Of a DNA stretch of 64,000 nt, positions 1 through 11,734 are shown piece by piece. The notes below the pieces were generated by a model. The model was not told the origin of the DNA. It searched no databases and saw only the letters and a program-made list of their open reading frames with translations. The DNA comes from Deinandra increscens subsp. villosa (Eukaryota > Streptophyta > Magnoliopsida > Asterales > Asteraceae), in the NCBI GenBank assembly GCA_039602395.1, contig JBCNJP010000023.1:88004451-88068450 (forward strand), given 5' to 3'. Position 1 is the first letter of the stretch. Each line of letters starts with the position of its first letter. Position numbers and translations under genes: made by a program.

Positions 1-1483
1 TACTGCAAAGGATTTTCAAAATCTTTTTGACAAATCCAAGTCCAGACTTGATACACTTACTCAACTTTCTGATGGCCAAGCTACTAAGATTCAATCTTAT
101 CAGCTTGATATGGAAAAATTACTTGATGAGAAGAGGGAGTTGGTTAGAGTGAACAAGTTGCAAAATGCAAATTTAGATATTCAGAAAAGAAATGAAGATA
201 AGCTGCAGAAGGAATTGTGGGCTGGATTAGATGAGTTGAGATTACAAAAGTATGAAACTAATAAAGTGGCAAAGAAGCTGATTGTAACCGAAAAGGAGTT
301 GGCCGAAGCTCAACAAAAGATTTCTGATCTGAAAGTCGAAGTCATTGATTCAAAACGTCTTTTGAACAATGTTACTAATTCCCAATCTTTTACAAGTTTC
401 TTGGTCAAAGATGACAACTTTGAGAAGATGTTCAACAAAACTGTGTCACCACCAGGAAGTCTCAAAGAAGGACTTCATGATTTGACAGACAAGGTTGAAA
501 CTGGTGATTATTCTGAGTTTGTTGATTCCAAATCGGTTGAAGAAAAGAAAGAGAAGAAAGGCAAAAGTGCTGAAAATTCTGAAGCTCCAAAGGTTGTGTC
601 TAGTTCTTCATCTGATGACAAAGAGAAATCTGTAAGTTCAACTACTGACATTGCTGAAACAATAGTTGATGCTCCAAAAGATATCAACAAGATCAAAGCA
701 GAGTTTTCTCGTCTTGCAAAGAACGGGCATAAACCATCTGATTCGGGAGAGAAGGTTTCTGGCAAACATAAAGGTTTGGGGTTCCAACAGAAACAGGGTA
801 AGGTTGATGCTTCTCAAGTTCAAAAACAACAAAACTTGAAGAAAATCAGTATGAAGCAAGTGAAGAAAGAGATTTTTCATGCTGCAAAGGTTCAACTGGA
901 GCGATTTTTTAAACTCAAAGGCTCAGATCAAATATTCTCTGATAAGGAGTTTCCATTTCACTGTGTGGATTCTCGGAAAATAGCTGAGGTTTTTATTAAA
1001 TCTGTTGATGCTCCAAAGACCAAGAAAAAACAAACTGCTAAATTTTCTTCTGGAAGTTCAAATGTTACTCCAAAGAGTCCGACATCAAAATGGGTTCATG
1101 ATCATCGACTCCAGGTATTCGATAATTTTTATGATCATCTTGGAGATGAATATGTTTGTGAAGCTTTGCAGATTCCTTAACGCCGAAATGTCAACAATCG
1201 CTTGTGTTATAATTGCCGACAAAAAGGGCATATGGCACAAGAATGTCCAGTTTCTTCTGCTTCTAGTTCAAGAAAAGGAAAGGTTCCATTTGTTGGTAAA
1301 GCTGCCAAACAACGATTCATTGATGAATATGGCAGAGTATTTGATGAATACCCACAACCTACATTTTTCAAAACTCAAGGAAGATTTATTCCGCGTTTTC
1401 AAAATGTTTCATATGTAGGTTGTTCGTCACAATCAACTGTGACAGGTTCATCAAATACTGATTTACCAAAACAACAACAATAG
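1..1483 (+). pseudogene. Retroelement gag-like protein, 3' part, one nonsense codon
   Basis: The reading frame is already open at the left edge, so the start lies outside the window. The protein is Lys/Glu/Ser-rich with long heptad-like helical stretches, as in large plant copia gag proteins. It ends in a CCHC zinc knuckle (CYNCRQKGHMAQEC) near 1205-1250, the nucleic-acid-binding motif of retroelement nucleocapsids. A single in-frame TAA at 1178-1180 splits it just before the knuckle, and the same frame then stays open to 1483. No protease, integrase, reverse transcriptase or RNase H follows. It resembles the better preserved copy at 6601-9636. Gag identity is confident. The superfamily (copia) is inferred from the sister copy. 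Confidence 0.8.
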
Positions 1484-3117
1484 AAACCTAAAGTGGTTTC
1501 GAAAGGAAACCAGGACATTGGTCGACCAGAAGCAATTCGCCTCGGGTCATTTATAAACTGACGTGTTTGACCAGTGTGCAGGTACTTCTAGAAGACCTAT
1601 CGGTTATTGAAAAGTTGCTGATGGAGAAGTATTCTGCTGTTTTAATTTAAATTTCAAGAAATATCAAAATTTCAAAACTGACATTTTTTTCTGAAAGCTA
1701 AAACTGCAAGGTATCCATGTCGAAAGGTCAATTTTCTTTCTTTTTACATTCCGTATGTAGTATAGGGGGAGAACATCTTGATGCATATCTCATGATATCA
1801 AGAAAAAAGATATGTGAAAAAAGAAAATGAGAAGTCACTGTGTATACATGTGTTCATTTTGCAAAGATTTAAACTTGTTTGATTTTCTTTATTTTGTGAA
1901 ACGATCGGACTTTCTCTGTGTGTCCAAAGACCGACATGATTGTTGTTCGTTTGACGTTCTGCTTTATTTTCTTTGGTGTTCCGTATAACTCATCGGACTT
2001 TCTTTGCGTGTACGGGAGTACCGACCTGATTGTTGTTGGGTTATACAACTTCAACTTGTTTTATTTTCTTATTTTGTTAAATCCGAGGCCTTATCTGCGT
2101 ATCGAAAGATCGACCTTAAGGTAGACGATTTAACGTTCTTATTTCTTTTTGCATGGAACACAGTTGACGATATCATGAATTCAAATCATTATGTGATCAA
2201 ATTACAAATGAAATCACAAAGTGTGATAAGAAAATTCATATCTGAGTATGTCTAATAGTGTGAGGTACACTGGTCAAAGCAAACTTAATCAATACATTAA
2301 CATATCCAGATGTTATGAGTATGATTGTGCCTGAGTTTAAGATGGACAAATTATACCAGTAATCGACATGACTTGTGTGCTGAAGTAATTGAAATTGAAG
2401 TGTTGTTCAGCATGTTATGTTCAATATGATCTCAAGTTGTGATCTTTGTCGCAAAAGACAAAAATAGTGTGTGATTCAGTATTTCATTTTTGTATTGCAT
2501 TTATGTTTCATATCTGAAAAATCCAAAAAGATTTTCAGTGTGTTTTGATGTAAAGTTTCAAAAAGCTAAAAAAAAATTGTTTCTTATTTGTTTTCGACTG
2601 ATCGACATGTGATACAAAATCAAATTTAAAAATATATCTTGGATTCTCGAAGAGAAGTTTTGTGCCAAGATTAAATTAATTTTCAAAAGAAAAAGGAAAC
2701 CGCGTTTCTGTCTTCTGAAATTGCAGGTTATGTGTGTCAAGACTCAAGCATGGTGAAAAGGTGAGTTTGAAGTATCTCTCAAAAGTGGATCTTGAAGACC
2801 AAAGATGATTCAAGAGTGATCCAGCCATGCAAGCTCTATTTTTGACAAGATTTCAAGTTGAAGATCGGATGCAGCAATGTTGAAGATTGAAGACTGAAGT
2901 TTAGTTAGAAAATAGATACACTACACGTTAAGGGAATGGGCCATAGTTATAATTTTTTTTTTTAAAAAGAATGACTTTTATATTTTTAAGTGGGCCGAAA
3001 TTTTTTAAAAAATAAAAGGGAATGGGCCAACCAATTCGGGCCGCGGGCTAGGCCCAAGCAAAGAAGGAGAGGTGGCTGGGCCGGTGTTGGGCCGAAGGTC
3101 TAGGCCGGGTCGTCAGG
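1484..3117 (+). repeat. 3' noncoding part of the gag-only retroelement family
   Basis: This stretch has no gene. From about 1770 to 2560 it is closely similar (mostly base for base by eye) to about 10150-10990 of the second element, including the landmarks CTTGATGCATATCTCATGAT, CGACCTTAAGGTAGACGATT and TTTTTGCATGGAACACAGTT. Between 1904 and 2150 there are three imperfect units of about 80 bp carrying a CGGACTTTCT / GACCGACCTGATTG theme. A purine-rich run (ATAGGGGGAG) sits near 1762. About 2560-2900 is more diverged, and 2900-3117 is unrelated AT-rich then GC-rich sequence in which I see nothing. Confidence 0.7.
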
Positions 3118-3469
3118 TGTTAGAGCATATACCTATGCTATGATGTGTCTCGTGTATTGTATCTAGATTAGAGCGAGTCTGTGAGATGTTGTGACAATAT
3201 CAATGGTAACGTACCAATTAGTACGCCGGACCATATGGTATGCTCATACCAGATGGTGAACCATTTGGTACGCAGGTTAGTATGTCACTAACTATAAATA
3301 GGTTCGTGTTAGAATGTGCAGGGGAACCAGTTGAACACTTCTGTCATTCTACACCTTTCTGTGTGTGTTTCTAGAGAGAGAAACTAGAGAGTCTTCTTTG
3401 TATCTTCAAGTGATCAATAAGAATTCTCTTATTTACATCTGTTGTTACTATGATTGATTGATACACGCA
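3118..3469 (+). repeat. Candidate LTR (probably 3' or solo LTR)
   Basis: The stretch begins TGTTAGAGCA and can be closed at ACACGCA, giving the TG...CA ends typical of LTRs. It contains a promoter-like TATAAATAGG around 3293-3302, followed about 100 bp later by the AGAGAG/CTTTGTATC type sequence common downstream of plant LTR promoters. No second copy lies in the window, so the ends cannot be confirmed by comparison, and no target duplication was identified. Confidence 0.35.
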
Positions 3470-4694
3470 GTAGTAAGATCGTATCTCGGTTTTACATCGG
3501 GGTGTCGGATCGGGTCATCAGATCAACTTCCGGGCTTGTTAATGTGTTTTGGGTTATTGGGCTTTGTAGGGCCCAATTTGGGTTACGGACTGAGTTACAC
3601 CGAATCGTCTTGGCGTTTTGATTTTGTCGAGTTTCTACATTAATTACGAGTCTTAAATATTGATAAAAAATTATTATTTTGGTCGTAGTTCAATTATTTA
3701 GAATTTATGGTTTTATTTATTTTATTTGCTCGCGTACACGCGTACGGAAAATAAATAACTTGATTGTTCTGTTTTAAGCTCGAATATTTTACATTGTTAA
3801 AACTAACTAAAGTCGTAAATAAAATGTTCGCTTAAAGTTTTGTCGGGTGTCGGTGTGATTTCTCACAACACTGTTTCCGGTAAAATATGAAAGTCATTTT
3901 ATATTTTATTTTTCTTGTTATTGAAATTCCATATGGCTTTGGTTGAATTTCTTTTTGCTACGGGTTTGTTTTTCCAATACGAACGTGGGAAATCGTCAAC
4001 GTAGGACGTTTTCGTGCATAGTGTTTACTAATAATACCTTTAAATAAAGTAATGCACATGTATATACGTATATATATATGGTCAAAGTAACAGGTTTCAC
4101 CTTGGATTTTTTACGGGTTGTCACAAGAATCGATTCCACGAATTGACTATTGAGTTAATCAAGAGCCGAATTCATGAATCTAACTAGCAGAAGAACTCCA
4201 GAGTTTATTGGTTGAGTACAAACGAGTTTCCCCGCGATGGAAATCAAGGATGAGAAATGAGCAAATTCGTACATCGCCAATGAGGGCGATCATGAAATTG
4301 GAACAGGGATGTGATATGGCGGCCGAAACATGGAATTCAGAACCAGAAACTACCACATATTTAGAAAGAGTGAAAGCCGAGACGCGTGAAAGGCATAGAT
4401 TAAGGGGAAATAGCACAATGGACAAGATAAAACCCACGAGGGAGAGAAGGTCGCGCAGAGACGAATGGTTCTCGAGGGTCAGAGACGATAAGATGACTGG
4501 AAACTGGAGTCGCACAAGCATAAGGGCAATGTGAAAGTCGATTTGGTGAACAGGAGGAAGACCCGATGTGTCTTAGGATGTCTCCGCTTTCCCATTTCAT
4601 TAGGATGAACTTCTATAATTTTGGGACCTAGATGCATGCGCTCCATACGCATGTATTTGTGGGCTTGAGCCCACTGACTGGTTTATCCCCAAGT
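3470..4694. other. Intergenic, no recognised gene
   Basis: The sequence is mostly AT-rich. A 108-codon open frame (4208-4534, +) is rich in Arg and Glu and resembles no family I recognise. An overlapping antisense frame is open as well, so it is probably not a gene. There is a short CGTATATATATATGG run near 4068. Confidence 0.4.
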
Positions 4695-5078
4695 TGTTGA
4701 TGCATGAACCTTGTGTGGCCGTTACTGTTCGAATTGTCAAACAGACTGATTTGTCGGAGACATGAACTGAGGTCCGAACTTCAGCCGAACTCCAGATTCG
4801 GGGTTGTCCGAAGGTGGTCCGAACTCCAAGTTCGGAGGAAGCTCGGAGAGGGTTCGGAGTTTACCCAGTTCGGACAGAATGAAGAAGTATAAATAGTTTC
4901 GTCTTTGTATTTCTTTGTAAGTTTGTGTCCAGTATCTGTGTGGTTGAGAGGGGAGGTTCTGTCCAACCTCCCCCAGTGCTTAATCGTTGTATTCTCCTTC
5001 GGTTTATGTAATCATTCAACACGATATATAACAAAACTTCCGTCTCATCCATAGAATCGATCCTTATACGGTTTTTCA
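4695..5078 (+). repeat. Candidate solo LTR related to the 5488 element
   Basis: It begins TGTTGATGCATG, close to the TGTTGATACATG start of the LTR at 5488, and can be closed at TTTTTCA. It carries the same TTCGG-rich upstream part (4745-4880) and the same TATAAATAG promoter (4888-4896). The five bases before it (CAAGT) and after it (CAAAT) match at four positions, as an aged target duplication would. This end assignment is a judgement by eye. Confidence 0.45.
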
Positions 5079-5487
5079 CAAATATTGCCGGAACCTGAGT
5101 GTTCAGGTGAGTTATGAATGATTTCCTTAAAGCACATTGATTTTCATGATACTGAAATAAAATTTCGAGGGTACGCTGAGAAGAAAGGGAAAAGGGTCTG
5201 GAGGTGCTAACGGCGAACAATGCCGAAGCACGAACATCAACGAGTTAGGTCGCAAAGCAGCCATAACTCAATGTCTATGAGAAATTAACTATGAACTGGT
5301 AGATTCGAAACTGGTACATGTATAAGGTTATCTACTCGAGAAGTCGTAAAGTCATAAACTCATACACATGCAATCCCGTAAACATGTGAACTTGTAAACT
5401 CATAAATTTCCAAACGGGTAGACTCCCGACACACATACCTAGAAGATACGCAAGAAATCTCAAAACAAAAATATTTAATATGGAAAA

Positions 5488-5827
5488 TGTTGATACATGG
5501 TTCCTGATCGACATGTGAAGTGTCGAGTACAAGATAAAGACGTGCATGATTGTTGTGGTCCGAACCCTAGGCGAACTCAGAGTTCGGACACAGGCGAACC
5601 TGGTCCGAACCTGAGGTTCGGCTGATCGGGTTTGTGTCTAGTATAAATAGTTTGTTTTGTGTTGTATTCGACAGCTCTTGAACTTTCTGTGTCAGATCAT
5701 AAGTGTGTGTACTCTATGGTTCTATGTGGTCTAATACAAGTTCCATTGTATTTACTCTTGTGTTCATCTCATTTAAACAATGATTTTGATACGATCAAGT
5801 AGACGATCCACCGCTCACGCATTCTCA
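5488..5827 (+). repeat. 5' LTR (340 bp)
   Basis: It has TG...CA ends (TGTTGATACATGG ... ACGCATTCTCA). It matches 11247-11571 along its whole length. Four TTCGG-type pentamers lie upstream of a TATAAATAG promoter at 5642-5650. It differs from the right LTR mainly by a 14-bp block containing the TATA box, which is present here and absent there. Confidence 0.9.
5642..5650 (+). promoter_or_regulatory. LTR TATA box
   Basis: TATAAATAG in the middle of the 5' LTR is placed as expected for the U3/R promoter that transcribes the element. The same octamer context occurs in the candidate solo LTR at 4888. Confidence 0.65.
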
Positions 5828-5829
5828 AG

Positions 5830-5841
5830 TGGTATCAGAGC
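5830..5841 (+). other. Primer binding site (initiator tRNA-Met type)
   Basis: TGGTATCAGAGC lies two bases after the 5' LTR. This 12-mer is complementary to the 3' end of initiator tRNA-Met and is the standard plant copia primer site. Confidence 0.9.
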
Positions 5842-6059
5842 ATTTGGTTTGCTCTACTGGTCGGAAATCTCTGTTTTTCCTTGATTTGAGTCAAAATTTG
5901 AAGTTTTTACGAAAATGTTACTCATTTTTGAGTTCGTTTGATCTTCTCGAGTGTGCTTTTCATGAAAAATCTTCTCGTAGATTGTTTCTATTGAGTTTAC
6001 TTGAATTCCTGTCGAAAATTTCATCCAAATCCACTGAAAATCACGAAAGTTGTGTCAAA

Positions 6060-6385
6060 ATGGTTTCGGTTCGATTTCAGTTCGGCTAGGTTCTGAGGTT
6101 CGGCTACATAACCGCTCTGAACTCTAGGTTCGGATACATTTCGGCTGAATTTATAACGAAGTTTAGGTTCCGTTAATGTTCGGATATAGTTCGGCGTAGG
6201 TTCGGCTGTGTTCATTTATCCGAAGTTGAAGTTCGGCAAGAGTTCGGCTAGTGTTCGGCTTTAATCTGGTTCGGTTGATTACTGTTCGGCTAAGGTTCGG
6301 ATAAAGTTCGGTTAAGATCTTTCAAAGCCAAGTTTAGATAAGGTTAGGAAGAGGTTCGGATCTAGTTCGGATTGGGTTCGGGTGA
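6060..6385 (+). repeat. TTCGG-rich cluster in the retroelement leader
   Basis: About 18 copies of TTCGG, most as GTTCGGCT, GTTCGGAT or GTTCGGTT, occur within 330 bp at irregular 8-30 bp spacing between the PBS and the gag start. The same pentamer recurs in the LTRs (5560-5620, 11335-11380) and in the candidate solo LTR (4745-4880). Confidence 0.8.
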
Positions 6386-6600
6386 ACAGTATTCAAGATT
6401 TTGAGTGGTTTACGAAAACTGACGTAACTTGTGAACCGTAGAGAGTTACGGGAGCTAATACCAGCCAAAACAACCATCTCGGAATGATCTACACTTTTAC
6501 TAGCCTAACTGCCAGTACCCTCCGTTTTTGTACCCAAAATCCACTTCTAAGACCTTCATTTTTTTAAGTTTGAAGTTTTGGCATATAAGTTTCAGAAAAG

Positions 6601-9600
6601 ATGAGTGATTTTCAAGCGTTTGCCGCAATTCACAATTCTATGCAAGCTACAATGCAAACAATGATGAACTATGATAATGAAATTGGAACAAGTTAGAAAG
6701 TTCCCAAATTGCTCAAATTGGAAGACTATCATAGTTGGGTTGAACGGTTTGAGGCATACTTTGATACAAATGACATTGATATGTGGATGTCCTTCACTGA
6801 TCAATATGTCTATCCTAAAGATGAAACCGGGGAGCCAATTCTTCAAAGAAAGCTTTCATCTGAACAAAAAAAAAGTGTATCAAGCTGAGAAAAAGGCATA
6901 TGGTACTTTAACGATGGCATTATCGAAAGAATTGCTACATCAATTTTCTGGTACCTATACATCGAAGAGCTTATGGGATGCATTGGAAAAGATATGTGAA
7001 GGAAATGACCAATATAAGAAAAGTCGACAAAAGGTTTTAAAGAAAGAATTTGATAGTTTCAAGCATTATCAAAATGAATCAATTCCAAATCTGATTGCAA
7101 GATTTGCTCATTTAATGAGTGAAATGCGTTTGGTGAGTCTTACAAAAGAAGAAGCTGATATCCGGGATTGTCTTTTAATGATCTAATTCAAAGAATCCAA
7201 GGAAGAGATATGGAGTTAATGGTAAACAAGTCACTTCCTGCACAAATTCAAAATCCTGTTGTATATCATGGAGAAAATGATTCAACCATGAATGCTGGGA
7301 AATCTAATATTCTTAGTTCCGCACCTCCTACAGCATTCATTGCAGGTAAATCTGAAACTCCTAGTTATTCTGCTGGTTGTACTGTTTCTATTCCTAGTTC
7401 TTCAACTCAGAATGCTTTGTCTGTTCAAACTATTGATGATTATAATGCTTTAATGTCTACATTGGTATCTTCATATTTTGGTGTTATTACTGGTTCGGTA
7501 AGTAACGCAGAATTGACCAATGAAGATAATGATCAAATCGATTATGATCATTTGGAAGAAATGGATTTGAATTGGCAGTATGCTATGTTAGTTCGAAGAA
7601 CAAAGAAATTTTTCAATCGAACTGGCAAGAAGATATTGAATCAGGATGGGAAAATTGGATTGGACAAGTCAAAGGTTAAATGTTATAAGTGTTCTGTATA
7701 TGGACATTTTGCACGAGAATGTCCAAGTTCAACTGAAAATAAATTAAATTTTGGTCAACATGCTCTTTTGGTTATTCATTCACCAAATGAAGCTCATAAG
7801 GTTGAGAACAAATCTGTTTCTTTTGATGAAAAACTGACAGAAGTGTTTTGGCATCCATATGAATTTGCCTGGAATGCAGATTCTGAAGCAAAAATGAAAC
7901 ATGCTCCATTTACTATTGCTTTAACAGATCGTCATGTTGATGATAATGTCTTAACTGATTCTGATTCAAGTTCCCAAACATCTTTGATTGACGAAGTTCA
8001 AGTTAAGATGGATGAAAGTCAAAAGGTTAAAGATTCAAACTGTCTTGAGTGTGTAAGACTGGATAAGAAGAATGCAACTCTTGAAAAAGGTTCTGAATTA
8101 TTGTCTGAAGAAGTGGTGATATTAAAGAAAGAGTTGGAAGAACTTCAAAAGAAATATTATGAATTGGTCCACGTTCATGAGGATGTTTTGAAAGAAAATA
8201 GTCAATTGGCTAAAGAATGTGAATAAGCCAAAGCTGAAGCATTAGATGCAGCACAAGATTTTGAAAATCTATTCGAGAAGAGTTATCCGGTTCAACAAAA
8301 GTATGAAAAAGCCAATGCTCTTATTGTTGAATCTGCTGCTACTATTGAGAAACTTCAAAACAAGATTTCTACACTTCAAGATGAAAATGTTCTTTTTTGT
8401 GATAAGAATGAAGTATTTACAAAAGACATTGAGATTTTCAAGAAGAAAAGAGAAAGTGTTCTTAAGGAATTATTTGCTGAATGTGATATCCGAAAGTTGC
8501 AAACGTACGAATATGATGATCTCAATGCAAAGTTCATCAAGTCACAAAAAGAAGTGTTTGATGCTCAACAGAAAATATCTGAATTGAAGTTGGAAATTTT
8601 GGAATTACAAAGGCAAGTGAAGAATTGCAATTTGTCACCGAAATTGCTGAATTTCTTATACAAACAGGATCGGAGTGAGGATAGTTCTAAGAAGGATGAT
8701 ATTCACATGGTTCCTCAACCAGTGGATTTATCTGAAGTTACATCTGCTCCGCTTGATCCTAAATATGAATTTCATGATTATTCAAAATTTGCCACTCTTT
8801 CAAAGAAGAAGAAATCAAAGTCTGAGAAAAAGCAAAAGCCTTTGGGTGAAGCTCCAAAGTTTAACTCAAGGTCTATTTTTCTGGAAAATGAACAGGTTTT
8901 TGATAAGGTTGCTTCGAGTACTTCGTCTGGAACTGAAGAAGAAAGGGTTTTGGTTGAAAAGAAAAGATTGAAAGACATCAAAGCAAAATTCACTAGAGAA
9001 GCTAAGGGGAGAGAAGCTTCTAGTTCTTCTTCAAGTTCATCAAAGACACCTGGTTATAAACACAAAGGTTTGGGTTTTCAGGTCAAGGAAGTACCAGTTC
9101 AAGCAAAGAAGCCAGTGAAAGTTCAACAAATTTCAAAGGTTAAAGTTTCTAAGAAGCCCACTCCTCCGAAGGAAAATTATTATTATTCTGGAAGGTCGTC
9201 ATCTTCAAGGAGTCCATCTCCTAGGTATGACTCTTATGATGATTTCTTTGATAACTTTGATTATGAACATGCTTCTAGTTTTCAAAATTCAAAAGATTTT
9301 TCCATTATTTTTCGAGAAAGACTTTGGTATGCATGTCGTCAACCTGGACATCTTGCTGTTGATTGTCCGACAACTGCATATATCCACGATACTGCTAAAT
9401 ATGTGGATAACAAAGGTCAGATTTTTGATGAACCATGGTCTCCCAAAGTTAAATCAACTCATAAGTTGTCTTGGTCCAAACCAAGTACGTCAGTTGATAC
9501 TGATTCTGATTCTGATCAAATATCACCATTTTTAAAGATATGGAAACCAAAGGTTGTTTCCAAGGCCAACAACCACTATGTGGAAGACACCGGGCGACCC

Positions 9601-9636
9601 GACGCTGTTGAATCGGGTCAATCCCAAAGCGACTAA
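6601..9636 (+). pseudogene. Large gag-like polyprotein with two zinc knuckles, broken
   Basis: The start is ATGAGTGATTTTC at 6601. The first part has the copia-gag (UBN2-type) fold signature, with residues such as YHSWVERFEAY and later LWDALEKICEG and SIPNLIARFAHLM. A CCHC knuckle (CYKCSVYGHFAREC) lies near 7680, followed by several hundred residues of coiled coil rich in Lys, Glu and Gln, and a second, imperfect knuckle (ACRQPGHLAVDC, first Cys replaced) near 9330. Breaks: TAG near 6695, a frame change at the A-run near 6867, a second frame change near 7170 that restores the first frame, and TAA at 8224-8226. At about 1000 codons it is very long for a gag. It belongs to the same family as the fragment at 1-1483. 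Confidence 0.8.
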
Positions 9637-11235
9637 TGTTTTATTTGGTGTCAGCAGGTATTTCAGGAAGACCTTTCGGTAATTGGAAAAATTGCTGATT
9701 GTGAAATATCTATGATAACTTAAATTGAATTTCAAAATCAAATTTTGTTTTTCAAAATACTAAAGTGCAAGTATTCGTGTTGGTTGATCAATTTTTCATT
9801 TGTTTTTCACTCCGTCTCATTTTGAGGGGGAGTTTGTTTTTGAAAAATCCAAAAATAGTTTGTTGTTTTTCAAATGTTAAAAAAATGAAAATGTAAAAAT
9901 AGAGTTTGTCATTTTAAGGGGGAGAAATTTGAAAAGACAAAAACATTGAAAAATGCAAAAAGTCAAAAACATTGAAAAAATGAGAAATTGTAGCCAACAT
10001 GATTGGGAAATAATGGTACATTGGCTTACATCGTCCGACTCATGGATAAAATAAATGAAAAAGCCATAAGACCATTGATCGATGTGTATGATAGGCTCGG
10101 CAAATCAGGAAAATATACTAATGTGATATACACTAAATCTGATGCTTGATCTAGTGGACAACATCTTGATGCATATCTCATGATATATCAAGAAAAAGAT
10201 ATGTGACAAGAAAAATGAGAAGTCACTGTGTATACATGTGTTCATTTTGCAAAGATTTAAACTTGTTTGATTTTCTTTATTTTCTTAAATGATCGGACTA
10301 TCTCTGCATGTCCACAAGACCGACCTGATAGTTGTTCGTTTAAGGTTCTACTTTATTTTCTTTGGTGTTTTGTATAACTCGTCGGACTTTCTCTGCGTGT
10401 ACGGGAGTACCGACCTGATTGTTGTTGAGTTATACAATTTCAACTTCGTTTATTTTTTTATTTTGTTAAATTCGAGGCCTTATCTGCGTATCAAAAGATC
10501 GACCTTAAGGTAGACGATTTAACGTTCTTATTTCTTTTTGCATGGAACACAGTTGACTATATCATGAATACATTCATTATGTGCTAAATCTCAAATGAAA
10601 TCACAAAAATGTGATAAGCAAAAGCATATCTGAGTATGTCTGATAGTGTGGGGTACACTGGTCAATGCAAATCTAATCAATATCTTAACATATCTAGATG
10701 TTATGAGTATGATTCTGCCTGAGTTTAAAGTTGGACAAATTATATATGCAATCAACATGGCTTATGTGCTACAATAATCAAAATTGAAGTGTAGTTCAGC
10801 ATGTTATGTCTAATATGATCCAAAGTTGTGATCTTTCTCGCAAAAGACAAAAATAATGTCTGATTATGTTTTGCATTTACTTTTCTTATCAGAAAATACC
10901 AAAAAGATTTTAGGTGTGTTTTGATATAAAATTTTGAAAAAAAATCAAAAGGATTTATTTCTTATTTCTTTTCGATTGATCAACACGGAATATGAAATCA
11001 ATTTCAAAATCAAAATATCTTGGAGTCTCGAAGAGACATTTTGAGCCAAAATTATTTATGTTAGCAGGTTTCTAAGTGGAAAGAGAACATCACAACTTCA
11101 AGTCTTCTGAAGATTGTTGATAAAGAGATTTCACACGATGCAATATTGAGTATTCAAGATTGAACTCATCGTCAAGTTGAGGGAGAGTTTGATTGAAGAT
11201 ACAAGTTTTAAGATGAAATTGATACTGCACATGCC
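9637..11235 (+). repeat. Pol-less 3' noncoding region of the retroelement
   Basis: This 1.6-kb stretch shows no domain in any frame. Purine runs (GAGGGGGAG near 9824, AAGGGGGAGA near 9915) look like decayed internal polypurine tracts. About 10150-10990 is the block shared with 1770-2560, including the three-fold repeat near 10290-10540. Confidence 0.75.
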
Positions 11236-11244
11236 GAGGGGGAG
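11236..11244 (+). other. Polypurine tract
   Basis: GAGGGGGAG lies two bases before the TG of the right LTR, the expected site of plus-strand priming. Confidence 0.85.
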
Positions 11245-11246
11245 TT

Positions 11247-11571
11247 TGTTGATACATGGTTCCTAATCGCCATGTGAAGTATCGAGTACAAGACAAAGAC
11301 GTGCATGATTGTTGTGTCCGAACCCTAGGCGAACTCAAAGTTCGGACACAGGCGAACCTGGTCCGAACCTGAGGTTCAGCTAATCGGGTTTGTGTTTGTT
11401 TTGTGTTGTATACGACAGCTCTTGAACTTTCTGTGTCAGATCATAAGTGTGTGTACTCTGTGGTTCTCTATGGTCTAATACAAGTTCCATTGTATTTACT
11501 CTTGTGTTCATCTCGTTTAAACATTGATTTTGATACGATCAAGTAGACGATCCACCACTCACGCATTCTCA
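11247..11571 (+). repeat. 3' LTR (325 bp), TATA box deleted
   Basis: It is homologous to 5488-5827 throughout. The 15-bp length difference is fully explained by a missing 14-bp segment spanning the TATAAATAG box and one missing G near 11316. Scattered substitutions elsewhere show that the insertion is not very recent. Confidence 0.9.
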
Positions 11572-11678
11572 AGAACTTGAAATTTTTAGTAAAACAAAGA
11601 GTCATGTGCGCGTAGGCTCGTGACCCGCTAATGTGTCCATTTGTTTGCATGTATGCATATAATCCCGTAATGATGCAC

Positions 11679-11734
<56 letters not shown>

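Larger units (their letters stand above)
5488..11571 (+). mobile_element. Complete non-autonomous copia-type LTR retrotransposon (gag only)
   Basis: Two near-identical LTRs (5488-5827 and 11247-11571) bound a 6.1-kb element. A tRNA-Met type primer binding site follows the left LTR and a GAGGGGGAG polypurine tract precedes the right LTR, so orientation is plus. The only coding content is a long gag-like frame (6601-9636). The 1.6 kb after gag contains no protease, integrase, RT or RNase H in any frame, so the element would have needed proteins from an autonomous relative. Flanking 5-mers (GAAAA and AGAAC) do not form a clear target duplication. Confidence 0.85.

Noticed and set aside
4208..4534. 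108-codon plus-strand frame
   Set aside because: An equally long frame is open on the opposite strand. There is no family signature, and it is surrounded by retroelement debris.
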